The notes below the pieces were generated by a model. That model ran no database searches and was not told the origin of the DNA. It was given only the letters and a program-made list of their open reading frames with translations. Of a stretch of 64,000 bases of DNA, positions 36,538 to 48,196 are shown piece after piece. The stretch spans positions 57,697-121,696 of the forward strand of contig NZ_JABBNT010000006.1 in assembly GCF_012926505.1 (NCBI RefSeq), given 5' to 3'. How positions within the stretch are numbered: the stretch's first letter is position 1; every line of letters begins with the position of its first letter. Position numbers and translations under genes: made by a program. The DNA is from Pacificispira spongiicola. Its GTDB lineage: Bacteria > Pseudomonadota > Alphaproteobacteria > UBA8366 > Aestuariispiraceae.

Positions 36538-38258
36538 CGGCCCGGCGCGTCGCAGACGGGGGCGAATCCGGCATCCGCGTTGCCGACGGGTCGCGCATCG
36601 ACGGAACCGCTTGATTGTTGGGTCAGCCACGCGTCCCAGGTCGGCCACCAGGACCCGTCCGATACCGGCACGTTTTCGAACCATTGGTCCGGCGTCACGT
36701 AAGGTTCGTGTTCCTTTTTTTCCGATATTCGGAAATGTCGGTGTGGATGGCCGGGTTCGCTGATGATCCCGGCATTGTGACCGCCGCTGGTCAGCAGGAA
36801 GGTGATGTCCGTATCCGCCAGCAGGTTGAACTTGTACACGGATTTCCAGGGGGCGACATGGTCGCGTTCCGCCCCGACGATGAAGACCGGCACATGGATA
36901 TCGGTCAGCGCCACGGGCTTTTCCCCGACATAGTAGCGGCCTTCCGCGAAATCGTTTTTCAGGAACAGGGACCGCAGATATTCGGAATGCATGCGATAGG
37001 GCATGCGTGTGGCATCCGCGTTCCAGGCCATCAGATCGGACATCGGCGCGCGTTCGCCCATCAGGTATTCGTTGATGACCTTCGACCAGATCAGATCGTT
37101 CGACCTTAAAATCTGGAAAGCGCCCGCCATCTGCCGGGCATCCAGATAGCCGCGATCCCACATCAGGTCTTCCAGATAGGCGACCTGACTGTCGTCGATG
37201 AACAGCATCAATTCGCCTGCTTCGGTGAAATCCGTCTGGGCGGCGAACAGGGTCATCGACTTGATCCAGTCGGACCCGTCGCGACACAGGGCCGCAACGG
37301 CGATCGTCAGCAAGGTCCCGCCGATGCAATAGCCGACGGTGTGGATGGGGACGCCGCCCGTCACGCCGCGCACCGCGTCCAGGGCCCGCATCACGCCCAA
37401 GTCTATATAGTCGTGGAATCCCAGGTCGCGATCCGCCTCCGTTGGGTTCTTCCAGGAAATCATGAAGACCGTGTGGCCCTGATCCACCAGATATTTCACC
37501 ATCGAATTTTCGGGCGACAGGTCCAGGATGTAATATTTCATGATCCAGGCCGGCACGATCAGGACCGGTTCGGCGCCGACCTTCTTGGTCGTCGGCTCGT
37601 ATTGGATCACCTCTATCAGGCGGTTCCGGTAGACCACCTTGCCGGGGGTGACGGCAACGTTCTCGCCGACCTTGAATTTTTCCGTGCCGGCCGGCGGCTG
37701 GTGCAGGACCGTACGTTCCCAATCTTCCAGGAAGTTTTGTGTGCCCCGGACAAGGTTCATGCCGCCTTCTTCCATCGTTCGGCGCAGGACCGTGGGATTG
37801 GTGGCCAGGAAATTGGACGGTGCGAAGACATCCAGCATCTGACGAGCGGCGAAGGAGACGACATCTTCGTGATGCGGCGTCACCCCGGCGACGCCATGGG
37901 TGGCGTTATCCCACCATTGCTGGGTTAGCAGGAACCCTTGATACAGTGCACAGAACGGCATCTGCTGCCAATCGTCGGCTTGGAAGCGCCGGTCCTGCGG
38001 TAGTGGATCGATGCAGGGGCCTTCCTGGCGACGCGTCAGCGCGCGTTGCAGATAGGCGGAAAACTTCACCGATTTGCGCAGGGCCTTTTCCATAAGCCGG
38101 GCCTGTTTGCCCGGCGAATTGGCCAGATGCACCGCCCAATCCAGATAGGCCGACATGACGGAGGCCGGGGAAATCCCCGACGTGGCACGGGCTTCCGCCG
38201 CGTGCAGGAAGCGATCGAACGGATAAATTTGATGCGCGTCGGAAGTGTCGTCGTCCAT
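36519..38258 (-). CDS. phaC: Class I poly(3-hydroxyalkanoate) synthase
   Basis: The protein is about 579 aa, the class I length. It has a poly-beta-hydroxybutyrate polymerase N-terminal domain and an alpha/beta-hydrolase core with the PHA synthase lipase-like box GYCIGG, where Cys replaces the usual Ser; the later Asp and His are in VFIVGAERDHVAP and SGGHNAGI. It polymerises 3-hydroxyacyl-CoA into storage granules. The ATG at 38258 is preferred over the GTG at 38291. No phaA/phaB is adjacent. Confidence 0.96.
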   Translation of the reverse strand: MDDDTSDAHQIYPFDRFLHAAEARATSGISPASVMSAYLDWAVHLANSPGKQARLMEKALRKSVKFSAYLQRALTRRQEGPCIDPLPQDRRFQADDWQQMPFCALYQGFLLTQQWWDNATHGVAGVTPHHEDVVSFAARQMLDVFAPSNFLATNPTVLRRTMEEGGMNLVRGTQNFLEDWERTVLHQPPAGTEKFKVGENVAVTPGKVVYRNRLIEVIQYEPTTKKVGAEPVLIVPAWIMKYYILDLSPENSMVKYLVDQGHTVFMISWKNPTEADRDLGFHDYIDLGVMRALDAVRGVTGGVPIHTVGYCIGGTLLTIAVAALCRDGSDWIKSMTLFAAQTDFTEAGELMLFIDDSQVAYLEDLMWDRGYLDARQMAGAFQILRSNDLIWSKVINEYLMGERAPMSDLMAWNADATRMPYRMHSEYLRSLFLKNDFAEGRYYVGEKPVALTDIHVPVFIVGAERDHVAPWKSVYKFNLLADTDITFLLTSGGHNAGIISEPGHPHRHFRISEKKEHEPYVTPDQWFENVPVSDGSWWPTWDAWLTQQSSGSVDARPVGNADAGFAPVCDAPGRYVMES

Positions 38259-38355
38259 GGTGGTTTCCAATCCGAACCCGGTGGGATGCACCCCGCGACA
38301 GTATGTCCTCTGATCGACGGGGTTTGCGCTACGCAGTCTAATACCGGTACGTTAA

Positions 38356-40348
<1,993 letters not shown>

Positions 40349-40352
<4 letters not shown>

Positions 40353-40654
40353 CGCAACAGCCCAAAAAGGATCACGCCACCAATGGCGGGCGCACGGAAT
40401 TGCAGGACGCGGTCAAACGGCGCGCGGTGCGGTCGGAACAATGGGAACGGGATGGCGAGCGGTCCATATGGCAGAATATATCCATGATCGGCGCGCTGGG
40501 CTGGCTGATCGTCGTGCCGACCTTGATCGGTGTCGCGGCGGGGCGTTGGCTGGATGATGCCTTCGGAACGGGGATCACCTTTACCGGGGCGTTGATCTTT
40601 TTGGGCGCGGCTTTCGGTGGCTATCTTGCCTGGCACAGGATGCAATCGAAATGA
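40349..40654 (+). CDS. atpQ: N-ATPase accessory protein AtpQ (AtpI-like)
   Basis: The protein is 101 aa with a charged N-terminus and two TM helices (ISMIGALGWLIVVPTLIGV and GALIFLGAAFGGYLAW). AtpI-type proteins assist c-ring assembly. The position between atpC and atpR is characteristic of N-ATPase operons. Confidence 0.88.
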
Positions 40655-40950
40655 CGGACACGACCTTGGCGGCTATCCTCGGTTTTCTGCCCTATCTAGG
40701 GGCGGGACTTGCCTTGGGCGTGGTCTATTTCCTGGTTTTGTACAAAAGCGTCCGACTGCATACGGCGGATGCGTCTGCCGGGCGGATGATCGGATTGTTC
40801 CTGCTGCGTGTCGCGCTGGCTTTGGCGGTCTTCTATCCCTTTGCGCGGATCGGGGCGGGACCGTTGCTGGCCGCGCTGGTCGGATTCATGATCGCGCGCT
40901 TTGCCGTGCAGGGTTTCATTCGCCGTTTGGAACGTGGAACGGGGGCGTGA
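40651..40950 (+). CDS. atpR: N-ATPase accessory membrane protein AtpR
   Basis: The protein is 99 aa with three TM helices (LGFLPYLGAGLALGVVYFLV; MIGLFLLRVALALAVF; GPLLAALVGFMIARFAV). AtpR occurs only in N-ATPase operons and is thought to act in assembly or ion access; its function is not settled. It overlaps atpQ (ATGA) and atpB (TGATG). Confidence 0.87.
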   Translation: MTDTTLAAILGFLPYLGAGLALGVVYFLVLYKSVRLHTADASAGRMIGLFLLRVALALAVFYPFARIGAGPLLAALVGFMIARFAVQGFIRRLERGTGA

Positions 40951-41618
40951 TGGATATCAACCCACTGGCCCCGGATATCCTGTTCCATATCGGCCCCGTG
41001 CCGATCGACCGCGCCGTTGTGACGACCTGGGCGATCATGGCGCTGTTGACGCTTCTGTCCTGGCTGGGGACGCGCCGCGCTACGGTGCATGCCGGCGGTT
41101 TGCAGGCGGTGCTGGAAATCGCGGTGGAAGCATTGGAAACCCAGATCCGCGACGTCTTGCGCCGTGACCCATGGCCCTATCTGCCGATATTGGGCAGCCT
41201 GTTTCTGTTCATCGTCGTCGCCAATCTGTCCGCCGTGATACCGGGGCTGAAGCCGCCGACAGCGCATCTGGAAACACCGGCGGCCCTGGCCATTATCGTT
41301 TTCCTGTCGGCCCATGCCTTCGGGCTGCGTAGCCTGGGGCCGGTCAATTACCTGAAACGCTATGTAAAGCCGAACCCGATCCTGCTGCCGCTGAATATCC
41401 TGGCGGAATTCACGCGTACGTTCTCGCTGATGATCCGGCTGTTCGGTAATATGATGAGCCATGAATTCGTGCTGGCCATCGTCGTCTTCCTTGCGGGCTT
41501 GTTGCTGCCGGTGCCGTTCATGCTGCTGGGCATCCTGATCGGCGTCATCCAGGCCTATATTTTTACCATCCTCGCAACCGTGTTCATCGGCGCCGCCGTG
41601 TCGGGCGAGGCAGACTGA
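40950..41618 (+). CDS. atpB: N-type ATPase, subunit a
   Basis: The protein is 222 aa with about five or six TM segments. The essential arginine is in SLMIRLFGNMMS, just before a Gly-Asn as in all a subunits. It forms the ion half-channels against the c-ring. The ATG at 40950 overlaps the atpR stop. Confidence 0.94.
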   Translation: MDINPLAPDILFHIGPVPIDRAVVTTWAIMALLTLLSWLGTRRATVHAGGLQAVLEIAVEALETQIRDVLRRDPWPYLPILGSLFLFIVVANLSAVIPGLKPPTAHLETPAALAIIVFLSAHAFGLRSLGPVNYLKRYVKPNPILLPLNILAEFTRTFSLMIRLFGNMMSHEFVLAIVVFLAGLLLPVPFMLLGILIGVIQAYIFTILATVFIGAAVSGEAD

Positions 41619-41637
41619 CGAAGGAGTCCGATCCATC

Positions 41638-41886
41638 ATGGAAAATATGGTTGAAGTGTTCAGTGTCCTGGGCGCCGCGCTTGCCGTCGCCTTCGGCGCG
41701 ATCGGCCCGGCGCTGGGCGAGGGGCGGGCGGTTGCCGCCGCGATGGATGCCATCGCACGGCAGCCGGAAGCGGCAGGCACCGTGTCCCGCACGTTGTTCG
41801 TCGGGCTGGCGATGATCGAAACCATGGCGATCTACTGCTTGGTTGTCGCCTTGCTGCTTCTCTACGCCAATCCCTTTGTCGGCTGA
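41638..41886 (+). CDS. atpE: N-type ATPase, subunit c
   Basis: The protein is 82 aa: a two-helix hairpin with polar loop ARQPEA. The outer helix has the ion-carrying Glu61 in MIETMAIY with Thr62 and Tyr66, and the inner helix has a second carboxylate, Glu28, in GPALGEGRA at the position where Na+-binding rings have Gln. This two-carboxylate pattern is an N-ATPase trait; whether Na+ or H+ is moved cannot be concluded. GAAGGAG precedes the ATG. Confidence 0.95.
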   Translation: MENMVEVFSVLGAALAVAFGAIGPALGEGRAVAAAMDAIARQPEAAGTVSRTLFVGLAMIETMAIYCLVVALLLLYANPFVG

Positions 41887-42629
41887 TGCAGATCGATTGG
41901 TGGACGCTTGCCCTACAGGCGATCAATTTCCTGGTGCTGGTCTGGCTGCTGAAGCGGTTTCTGTACCGGCCCGTGAAGGATGTCATCGCCAAACGCCGGG
42001 CCCTTGCAGAAGACGCGCTGGCGAAGGCCGCCGCGAAGGAGGCCGAGGCCGACGCGGAAAAAGACCGTTTGACCGCCGAACGGGACGCTCTGGCACGCGA
42101 ACGGCACGAAGTGCTGAAAGCCGCGCAAAAGCAGACCGAGGCTGACCGTGCGGAGATTTTGGATAAGGCACGGGCGGAGGCCTCTAGGATTGTGGCGGCT
42201 GCAGAGGCGGCGATAGATCGGGAACGGCAAGAAACGCTGTCCGGCATGAAACGGGAAATCGGGCAGCTGGCGGCGAATCTCGCTGCCGGAATCCTGGCTC
42301 AGTCCGATGCGGCGGCGCTGGCCAATGCCTGTTTGGATCACATGAAGACACAATTGGAAGCGCTGCCCGCGGAGGAACGCGATCAGATGCGCGCCGCGTT
42401 GACGAAGGGCGTGACGGTGGTGACGGCGGTCCCGGTGGCGGATACGGGAGCCTGGACCGCGATGATCGCAGCGGCGCTCGGGCCGGATGGCCGGATCGAT
42501 TTCGACACCGACCCGTCGTTGATCGGTGGGGCGGAACTGCGCTTCCCGCATACGACCCTGAAATTCAGCTGGGCCGACCATTTGGATCAGGCCGGAAGGA
42601 TTCTGCAAGGTGACGACGCCGTTTCGTGA
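41886..42629 (+). CDS. atpF: N-type ATPase, subunit b with delta-like C-terminus
   Basis: The protein is 247 aa against about 160 for usual b subunits. It has an N-terminal TM helix (LALQAINFLVLVWLLKRFLY), a long Ala/Glu-rich coiled coil (about 40-125), then a globular end with VVTAVPV and DPSLIGGAELRF, which matches the C-terminal domain of subunit delta. No atpH is present in the operon, so the two functions appear fused. The end overlaps atpA by 20 bp. Confidence 0.92.
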   Translation: MQIDWWTLALQAINFLVLVWLLKRFLYRPVKDVIAKRRALAEDALAKAAAKEAEADAEKDRLTAERDALARERHEVLKAAQKQTEADRAEILDKARAEASRIVAAAEAAIDRERQETLSGMKREIGQLAANLAAGILAQSDAAALANACLDHMKTQLEALPAEERDQMRAALTKGVTVVTAVPVADTGAWTAMIAAALGPDGRIDFDTDPSLIGGAELRFPHTTLKFSWADHLDQAGRILQGDDAVS

Positions 42630-44142
42630 CTCCCTGAGCGACTGGTTGCCGCAGGCACAGGACCGGATGAGCCGGTTGGAAGGTCGTGCCGTGCTGGAAC
42701 ATGTCGGCGTGGTTGAACATATCGGTGACGGTGTTGCGACCGTATCGGGCCTGCCGCGTACGAAACTGGACGAGGTTCTGCGTTTCGAAGACGGGACGCT
42801 GGGGCTGGCTTTCAAGGTGGAGGACGGCAGCGTCGGCTGTGTCCTGCTGGGCGGGTCGGAGGCGATTAGTGCCGGTCACAAGGTCTGGGGTACGGGGGAG
42901 ATTATCCGCGTGCCGGTTGGGGAGGGACTGCTGGGGCGCATGGTCGACCCGACCGGGCAGCCGTTGGACGGTGGTGCGGCGATTGAGGCCGCGCGCTACG
43001 ATCCCATTGAACGGCCGGCACCGGGCGTCGTTGACCGCGAATTGGTGACGCAGCCGCTGATGACCGGGTTGACCGTGGTGGATGCGATGATCCCGCTGGG
43101 CCGGGGACAGCGCGAATTGATCATCGGCGACCGTAAGACAGGCAAAACCGCGATTGCCGTCGATACCGTGATCAATCAGCGCGATACCGGCGTGATCTGT
43201 GTCTATGCCTGTATCGGGCAGAAGGCATCGACGGTGAACCAGATTGTCGATGCCGTGCGCCGTCACGGCGCGATCGATCGCTGCATCTTCGTAGTCGGCG
43301 CGGCGGATGCGCCCCCTGGTGCGCAATGGATCACACCCTATGCGGCCTGCTCCATGGCGGAATATTTCCGGGACAAGGGGCAGGATGCGCTGCTGATTGT
43401 GGACGACCTAACGAAGCATGCGATCATCTATCGCCAACTGTCCCTGTTGCTGCGCAAGCCGCCGGGGCGGGAGGCCTATCCCGGCGATGTGTTCTATGCC
43501 CATGCACGGTTGCTGGAACGTGCGGCGAAACTGTCCAAAGAATTGGGGGGTGGGTCGCTGACGGCCCTGCCCATCGCGGAAACACAGGCGGAAAACCTGA
43601 CCGCCTATATCCCGACCAACCTGATTTCCATCACCGACGGTCAGATTTATCTGGAACCGAAGCTGTTTTACGAAGGACAGAAACCTGCCGTCAGTGTGGG
43701 GATGAGCGTATCGCGAGTCGGCGGTCAAACCCAATCCAGGGCCATGAAGAAGATGGCGGAAAAACTACGTCTGGAATATGCGCAGTTCCTGGAATTGGAG
43801 GTCTTTACGCGGTTCGGCGCGATGATGGACGAGCGAACCAGGAAGACAATCGGCCATGGTCGGCGCATCCGTGCGGTGCTGGCCCAGCCGGAATACAAGC
43901 CGATCCCGCTATCGGTGCAGGTGGCGGCCTTGTTGGCGTTAAACGAAGGCCTGTTGGACGATTTGCCCGTGACGTCGGTGCCGGGCGTGAAGGCCGACCT
44001 GGACCCGTGGCTGACGGATCATTGTCCGCATATTCGCGCGCGGATCGAAGAAAGCGGCGAATTGACGGATCAGGACCGAACGGACCTTACTGCCGCGTTG
44101 AAGGCGTTTCTGGCTGATCGGCCCAGGGCAGGCGGGACCTGA
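42610..44142 (+). CDS. atpA: N-type ATPase, subunit alpha
   Basis: The protein is 510 aa. The P-loop is GDRKTGKTAIA; alpha signatures are VYACIGQKASTV and ISITDGQIYLE. It forms the alpha3beta3 head with AtpD. The start is GTG at 42610 inside the end of atpF, suggesting coupled translation. Confidence 0.95.
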   Translation: MTTPFRDSLSDWLPQAQDRMSRLEGRAVLEHVGVVEHIGDGVATVSGLPRTKLDEVLRFEDGTLGLAFKVEDGSVGCVLLGGSEAISAGHKVWGTGEIIRVPVGEGLLGRMVDPTGQPLDGGAAIEAARYDPIERPAPGVVDRELVTQPLMTGLTVVDAMIPLGRGQRELIIGDRKTGKTAIAVDTVINQRDTGVICVYACIGQKASTVNQIVDAVRRHGAIDRCIFVVGAADAPPGAQWITPYAACSMAEYFRDKGQDALLIVDDLTKHAIIYRQLSLLLRKPPGREAYPGDVFYAHARLLERAAKLSKELGGGSLTALPIAETQAENLTAYIPTNLISITDGQIYLEPKLFYEGQKPAVSVGMSVSRVGGQTQSRAMKKMAEKLRLEYAQFLELEVFTRFGAMMDERTRKTIGHGRRIRAVLAQPEYKPIPLSVQVAALLALNEGLLDDLPVTSVPGVKADLDPWLTDHCPHIRARIEESGELTDQDRTDLTAALKAFLADRPRAGGT

Positions 44143-44143
44143 C

Positions 44144-44995
44144 ATGGAGCAATTGTCGCGCATCAAGGACCGGATCGGCAGCCTGGAAGACCTGGGCGGC
44201 TTGATCCGTGCCTTGCGCGCGATGTCCGCATCCCATGTGCAGGAGGCCCAAGGCGCCTTACCCGGCATCGTCAAGTATGTCGAGGCGGTGGAAGGCGCGA
44301 TTGCGGAGGCACTGGCGCTTTCCCCCGGTCTATCCGGGCGCGATATGCCGTCGGGTCAGGGGGCGGCGGATGTCGTTATCGTCATCTGCGCCGAACACGG
44401 CTTCGTCGGGGCGTTCAATGAACGTCTTTTGGACCGGGCGGCGGCGGAACTTGCGGACCGGCCGAATGCGCGTCTGGCCATTGTCGGGCGTCGCGGCGCC
44501 ATGCTGGCGGAAGAACGCGGGATCGCCCCCGAATGGTCGTTCCCCATGGCGATCGATGTCGCCAGCGTCCTGGGCGTCACCCGGCATACAGCCCGGGTTT
44601 TGAGCGATGCCGCCCATGCCCGCATCGCCTATGCCGAATATCGGCCCGGCGGGAATTACGAAGTCGTTGTGAAAACGATCCTGCCAATTGACCCGGCGGT
44701 TCTGACGCGCGCGGGCGCGAGCGGCGCGCCGATGCACCATCTGGCCCCGGACCTGTTGTTGGAGCGGCTTGCGGACGAATACCTTTTTTCGGAAATCACA
44801 CGCGCCGTCATGCAATCACTGGCCAGCGAGAACGGTGCGCGATTACGCGTCATGGAATCGGCGGACCGCAGTATCGGTGATAAATTGAACGGCCTGCATC
44901 GCGATGAGCGTGTCTTGCGGCAGGAGGCGATTACGTCCGAACTTCTCGACGTCGTTGTGGGAAGCGAGGCGGTGTCCGGCCCCGGTCGACGTTAA
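44144..44995 (+). CDS. atpG: N-type ATPase, subunit gamma
   Basis: The protein is 283 aa. The gamma N-terminal and C-terminal coiled coils are visible (RIKDRIGSLEDLGGLIRALR and the late MQSLASENGARLRVME). It is the rotating central shaft. It starts 1 bp after the atpA stop and ends the operon; no clear terminator follows before the convergent racemase-family gene. Confidence 0.93.
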   Translation: MEQLSRIKDRIGSLEDLGGLIRALRAMSASHVQEAQGALPGIVKYVEAVEGAIAEALALSPGLSGRDMPSGQGAADVVIVICAEHGFVGAFNERLLDRAAAELADRPNARLAIVGRRGAMLAEERGIAPEWSFPMAIDVASVLGVTRHTARVLSDAAHARIAYAEYRPGGNYEVVVKTILPIDPAVLTRAGASGAPMHHLAPDLLLERLADEYLFSEITRAVMQSLASENGARLRVMESADRSIGDKLNGLHRDERVLRQEAITSELLDVVVGSEAVSGPGRR

Positions 44996-45006
44996 GTCCG
45001 CACCTT

Positions 45007-45789
45007 TTAGACGTGGCCGTAAAAGTCACGGTGGACGGCGATGGAATAGGCATAGTCCAATAGCGTGGACCAACTGAATACCGGCATGTCGATGGCGCGT
45101 TGGATCGCACGGCCGAACGGCTGGAATCCTGTGCATTCCAGAACCATCGCGCCCATATTGGGATGAGCGTCGGCAAAGTTCCGGGCGACGGCGACGATGT
45201 CGGCCTCGGCCATGTCGTAATTCGCGGTGGGCAGATCGGGGCGCAGATCCTTGGTCCACAGATTATCGAATTCGGGACATTTCCCGTCATCCTTCGCCCC
45301 GCGCACGACATAGTTCGAGTCCAGCGCGACGCCGACCGATGTCAGGTGGCGGTCCCGCAGGCGGTCGCCTTCCGCCACCAGAATGCCGACCGTTTTCTTA
45401 TGCCCGATGAGTGTCTGGGCCAGCGGTACCTGCAGCAGGCTCGACGCGAAAACGGGGATATCGACGGCTTCGGCGATTTGTTCCTGGAACCAGGCGAAAT
45501 AGCCGCATTCGGCGGCGATGGCGCGGCAGCCCATGCGCTCCAGCTTGCGGGCGGCCTTCAGCACCGGCTCCAGGAAGGCTTCCTTCTCCTCGCCACGGAC
45601 GAGCCCCTTGATATCCACGCCTTCCGCGACTTCGTACTGGATGGGGAAGGGATAAGCGCTGGCATTGCGGACATCGCCCGGAAATCCCGGATAGACATCG
45701 TCCAATATGATGATGCCGAGGCCCATGCCGTAGCACCGCCGGTCCTTGCGGGCGATGATGTCGCGAATGGCGGGGTCGTGCAGGGGCAT
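45007..45789 (-). CDS. Aspartate/glutamate racemase family protein (hydantoin racemase / arylmalonate decarboxylase type)
   Basis: The protein is 260 aa. The two catalytic-cysteine regions of the family are AIAAECGYFAW and MVLECTGFQP. Members racemise or decarboxylate amino acids, hydantoins or maleate without cofactor. The true substrate is unknown. The divergent LysR gene 87 bp away is the likely regulator. Confidence 0.82.
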   Translation of the reverse strand: MPLHDPAIRDIIARKDRRCYGMGLGIIILDDVYPGFPGDVRNASAYPFPIQYEVAEGVDIKGLVRGEEKEAFLEPVLKAARKLERMGCRAIAAECGYFAWFQEQIAEAVDIPVFASSLLQVPLAQTLIGHKKTVGILVAEGDRLRDRHLTSVGVALDSNYVVRGAKDDGKCPEFDNLWTKDLRPDLPTANYDMAEADIVAVARNFADAHPNMGAMVLECTGFQPFGRAIQRAIDMPVFSWSTLLDYAYSIAVHRDFYGHV

Positions 45790-45804
45790 CGGTTAACTCC
45801 TCAA

Positions 45805-45825
45805 ATTATGGCCTAGGCGCATAAT
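45805..45825. promoter_or_regulatory. Candidate LysR operator in divergent promoter
   Basis: ATTATG-GCCTAGGCG-CATAAT is a 6-bp perfect dyad inside the 87-bp gap between the racemase-family gene and the LysR gene. It fits the T-N11-A style of LysR boxes. Confidence 0.55.
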
Positions 45826-45876
45826 GATTAGTAAGATAAATTAAGAAAAATCATGTTTTGTTATGAGGTGGCCTAA

Positions 45877-46788
45877 ATGCTTATCGGACGGTCCCGGCGC
45901 GAAGAATTGTCGGTTCGGCGGGTGCGCAGTGTTCTGGCCGTCGTCGGGCAGGGGTCGTTTTCCGCCGCGGCGCAGGAATTGGGGCTGACGCAGCCTGCCG
46001 TCTCCCAACATGTGAAGCAGCTTGAAGATCAACTGGGCCTGCCTCTCCTGGCCCGGGATGCGGAAGGCATCCGTCTGACCTCGGGCGGGGCGGCTCTACT
46101 GCCCGCGCTGCGCCGCTTTCTGGCCGGGAACGAGGCGATCCTGGATCATCTGGCGTCGATCAATCAGGGGACGCGGCGGATCGTTCGGGTGGCCAGTCCG
46201 GCCAGCTTTGCCGCGCTTCATATCGCGCCGGTCTTCAAGGCGCTGCGGACGGACTTTCTCGATCACATCCTCGACGTGTCGGAAATCGACGACGCGGAGG
46301 CCTTTTTGAAAATTCGGGCCGGGGATATCGACCTGGGCATTTCCAGCGTCTTCACCCCGTCGCCGGGCCTAACGTTCGAGCCGCTGCGTCAGGACGGGGC
46401 CTGCGTCGTCGTGTCGGCGGACGATCCGCTGTCCCGGTCGGCGGCGATCGATGCGGAAACCCTGATCGCGACCCCGGTCGTGCGCTTCCCCATCGGCACG
46501 ACGTCGGATGATTGGCTGTCCGCCGTGGCGGAGACGGTGGGGCGCCTGCCGGATGTCGTTGCGGAGGTTCGCCAACTCGTCACCGGTTTCCAGCTTGTCC
46601 GGCAGGGGCTGGGCGTTACCCTGGTGCCGGAGGATGCGGCCCGCGCCTGCCTGCTGCCCGGCCTCGTCGCCGTGCCTTTCGCCGACCGGAGCTTGGTGCG
46701 GACATTCGGCATGGTGTTGAACGAAAGCCACGTACCGTCGGATTTCGAACGTCGATTGATCGACGGGTTGCGCGGCAGGGGAAATTAA
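45877..46788 (+). CDS. LysR-family transcriptional regulator
   Basis: The protein is 303 aa. HTH: VLAVVGQGSFSAAAQELGL and TQPAVSQHVKQLEDQLG; the rest is a LysR effector domain. It is divergent from the racemase-family gene. The last 4 bp overlap the opposite-strand Hsp70-like gene. Confidence 0.93.
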   Translation: MLIGRSRREELSVRRVRSVLAVVGQGSFSAAAQELGLTQPAVSQHVKQLEDQLGLPLLARDAEGIRLTSGGAALLPALRRFLAGNEAILDHLASINQGTRRIVRVASPASFAALHIAPVFKALRTDFLDHILDVSEIDDAEAFLKIRAGDIDLGISSVFTPSPGLTFEPLRQDGACVVVSADDPLSRSAAIDAETLIATPVVRFPIGTTSDDWLSAVAETVGRLPDVVAEVRQLVTGFQLVRQGLGVTLVPEDAARACLLPGLVAVPFADRSLVRTFGMVLNESHVPSDFERRLIDGLRGRGN

Positions 46789-48035
46789 AGGAAGGACCGG
46801 CGCGCCGCCTTGGTCAGGCCGCTGGCGACGGCAATGAACGGGTCCGACGGCACGATTTGCGCCTTCGGGACGCAGGCGGTCAGGGCGTTTCGAATATCGG
46901 GCAGCAGCGTCGATCCGCCGGTCAGGACGATATGCCCGACACTGTCCGGGTCGATATCCGCCATGGCCAGGGTTTCGCGGGCGGCCTGCGCCACGCGCGA
47001 CAGGGGCGTTTGGAAATATTGCGATAGCGCCGCCTGATCCACGTCGATGGCCGGTATGGCGCGTATATCTGTAAAGCCGAGCCGAGCGGTGGGCGCGTCG
47101 CTCAAGGCGATCTTCACGCGTTCCACGGCGTTGGCGAGACGATGGCCCAGTTGCTGGTCCAGGATGGTGAGCAGGTGGCCCAGTTTTTCCGGTTCCAGTG
47201 CCTGGCGCTGGACGGTCCGGACCTCCCGCACAATGGCGGGGGCGTAGCAGAAGTGGATTTTCTGCCATGTCGCGAGGTCGGAATAGTATCCGGGCGGCAC
47301 CGGCAGGATGGTGTCGGAGGTCACGGACCGCATTTCCGTGCCATAGCCGAAATGCGGCATCACGGCTTTCAGGGATAGCTGCCGGTCCAGGTCGGTCCCG
47401 CCGATATGCACACCGTGATTGGCCAAAACCTCGAACCGCCCATCGGGTTCGCGGCGGGCCAGCGTGAAGTCGGACGTGCCGCCGCCGATATCCGCGACCA
47501 GCACGATTTCGGGGCTGTCCATCAGGTCTTCCGCGTCGATCAGGGCGGCGACGGGTTCGTAGACGAATTCGATGTCGGTGAAGCCGGATTCCGTCAGAAC
47601 CTCTCGCAACTGGGATTCCGCCTCCGCATCCCTTTCGTCGCTTTCGTCGACGAAGCGGACGGGACGGCCCGCGACGAGGTGCGTGACTTCCTGCCCCGTC
47701 GCTTTTTCGAGGCTGTCCTTCAGTTCCTTGATGAAGCGGACCAGCAGCGCCTTGAAGGGCCATGATTTCCGGCCCATGCGGGTGGATTCCGATGCCAGAC
47801 TGGTGCCCAGAATGCTCTTCAGCGCCCGCAGATAGCGGCCTTCATAGCCTTCCAGGAAGCGTTCCTCCGCCTCCCGGCCGCAGACCAGGACCATCTCCTC
47901 GTCGTCGTGGAACAGGGCGGTCGGAACCGCCTGAGCGCCGCCGGCGAAGCGATGCAGTTCTTGAGACGTCGCGGTCGCGATCCCGATGGCGGAGTTCGAC
48001 GTTCCGAAATCCAATCCGGCAACAAAAGAGGTCAT
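46785..48035 (-). CDS. yegD: Hsp70-family ATPase, YegD-like
   Basis: The protein is 416 aa. Actin/Hsp70 phosphate-binding loops are visible: GLDFGTSNSAIGI, VADIGGGTSDFTL and HIVLTGGSTLLPDI. It has the nucleotide-binding half but no room for the usual C-terminal substrate-binding domain, as in E. coli YegD. The ATG at 48035 starts the motif; the longer upstream frame is not protein-like. It lies downstream of dmdA, separated by a terminator. Confidence 0.9.
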   Translation of the reverse strand: MTSFVAGLDFGTSNSAIGIATATSQELHRFAGGAQAVPTALFHDDEEMVLVCGREAEERFLEGYEGRYLRALKSILGTSLASESTRMGRKSWPFKALLVRFIKELKDSLEKATGQEVTHLVAGRPVRFVDESDERDAEAESQLREVLTESGFTDIEFVYEPVAALIDAEDLMDSPEIVLVADIGGGTSDFTLARREPDGRFEVLANHGVHIGGTDLDRQLSLKAVMPHFGYGTEMRSVTSDTILPVPPGYYSDLATWQKIHFCYAPAIVREVRTVQRQALEPEKLGHLLTILDQQLGHRLANAVERVKIALSDAPTARLGFTDIRAIPAIDVDQAALSQYFQTPLSRVAQAARETLAMADIDPDSVGHIVLTGGSTLLPDIRNALTACVPKAQIVPSDPFIAVASGLTKAARRSFL

Positions 48036-48132
48036 GGCGGGTGGCATCCCTGGACGGTATGGACGGCATGGAGGGGCGAGGGGCGCCCTTATGACGTAAT
48101 CGACACCAAGATGGCCACCTATTTTTGAAATT

Positions 48133-48174
48133 TTCGGCAAAAGAAAAGCGGCGGCCGGTTTCCCTGCCGCCGCT
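48133..48174 (-). terminator. Rho-independent terminator of dmdA
   Basis: On the minus strand AGCGGCGGC pairs perfectly with GCCGCCGCT (plus-strand arms 48147-48155 and 48166-48174), followed by TTTTCTTTT. It lies 22 bp after the dmdA stop. Confidence 0.9.
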
Positions 48175-48196
48175 CGTTCATCCAGATTATGCGGGA

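Noticed and set aside
36229..37722. 497-codon frame on the same strand as phaC in another phase
   Set aside because: It is Arg/Gly-rich with no recognisable domain and lies inside phaC, whose motifs are intact.
46369..47763. 464-codon frame overlapping yegD
   Set aside because: It is a mirrored frame without domains; the Hsp70-like frame carries all phosphate-binding motifs.
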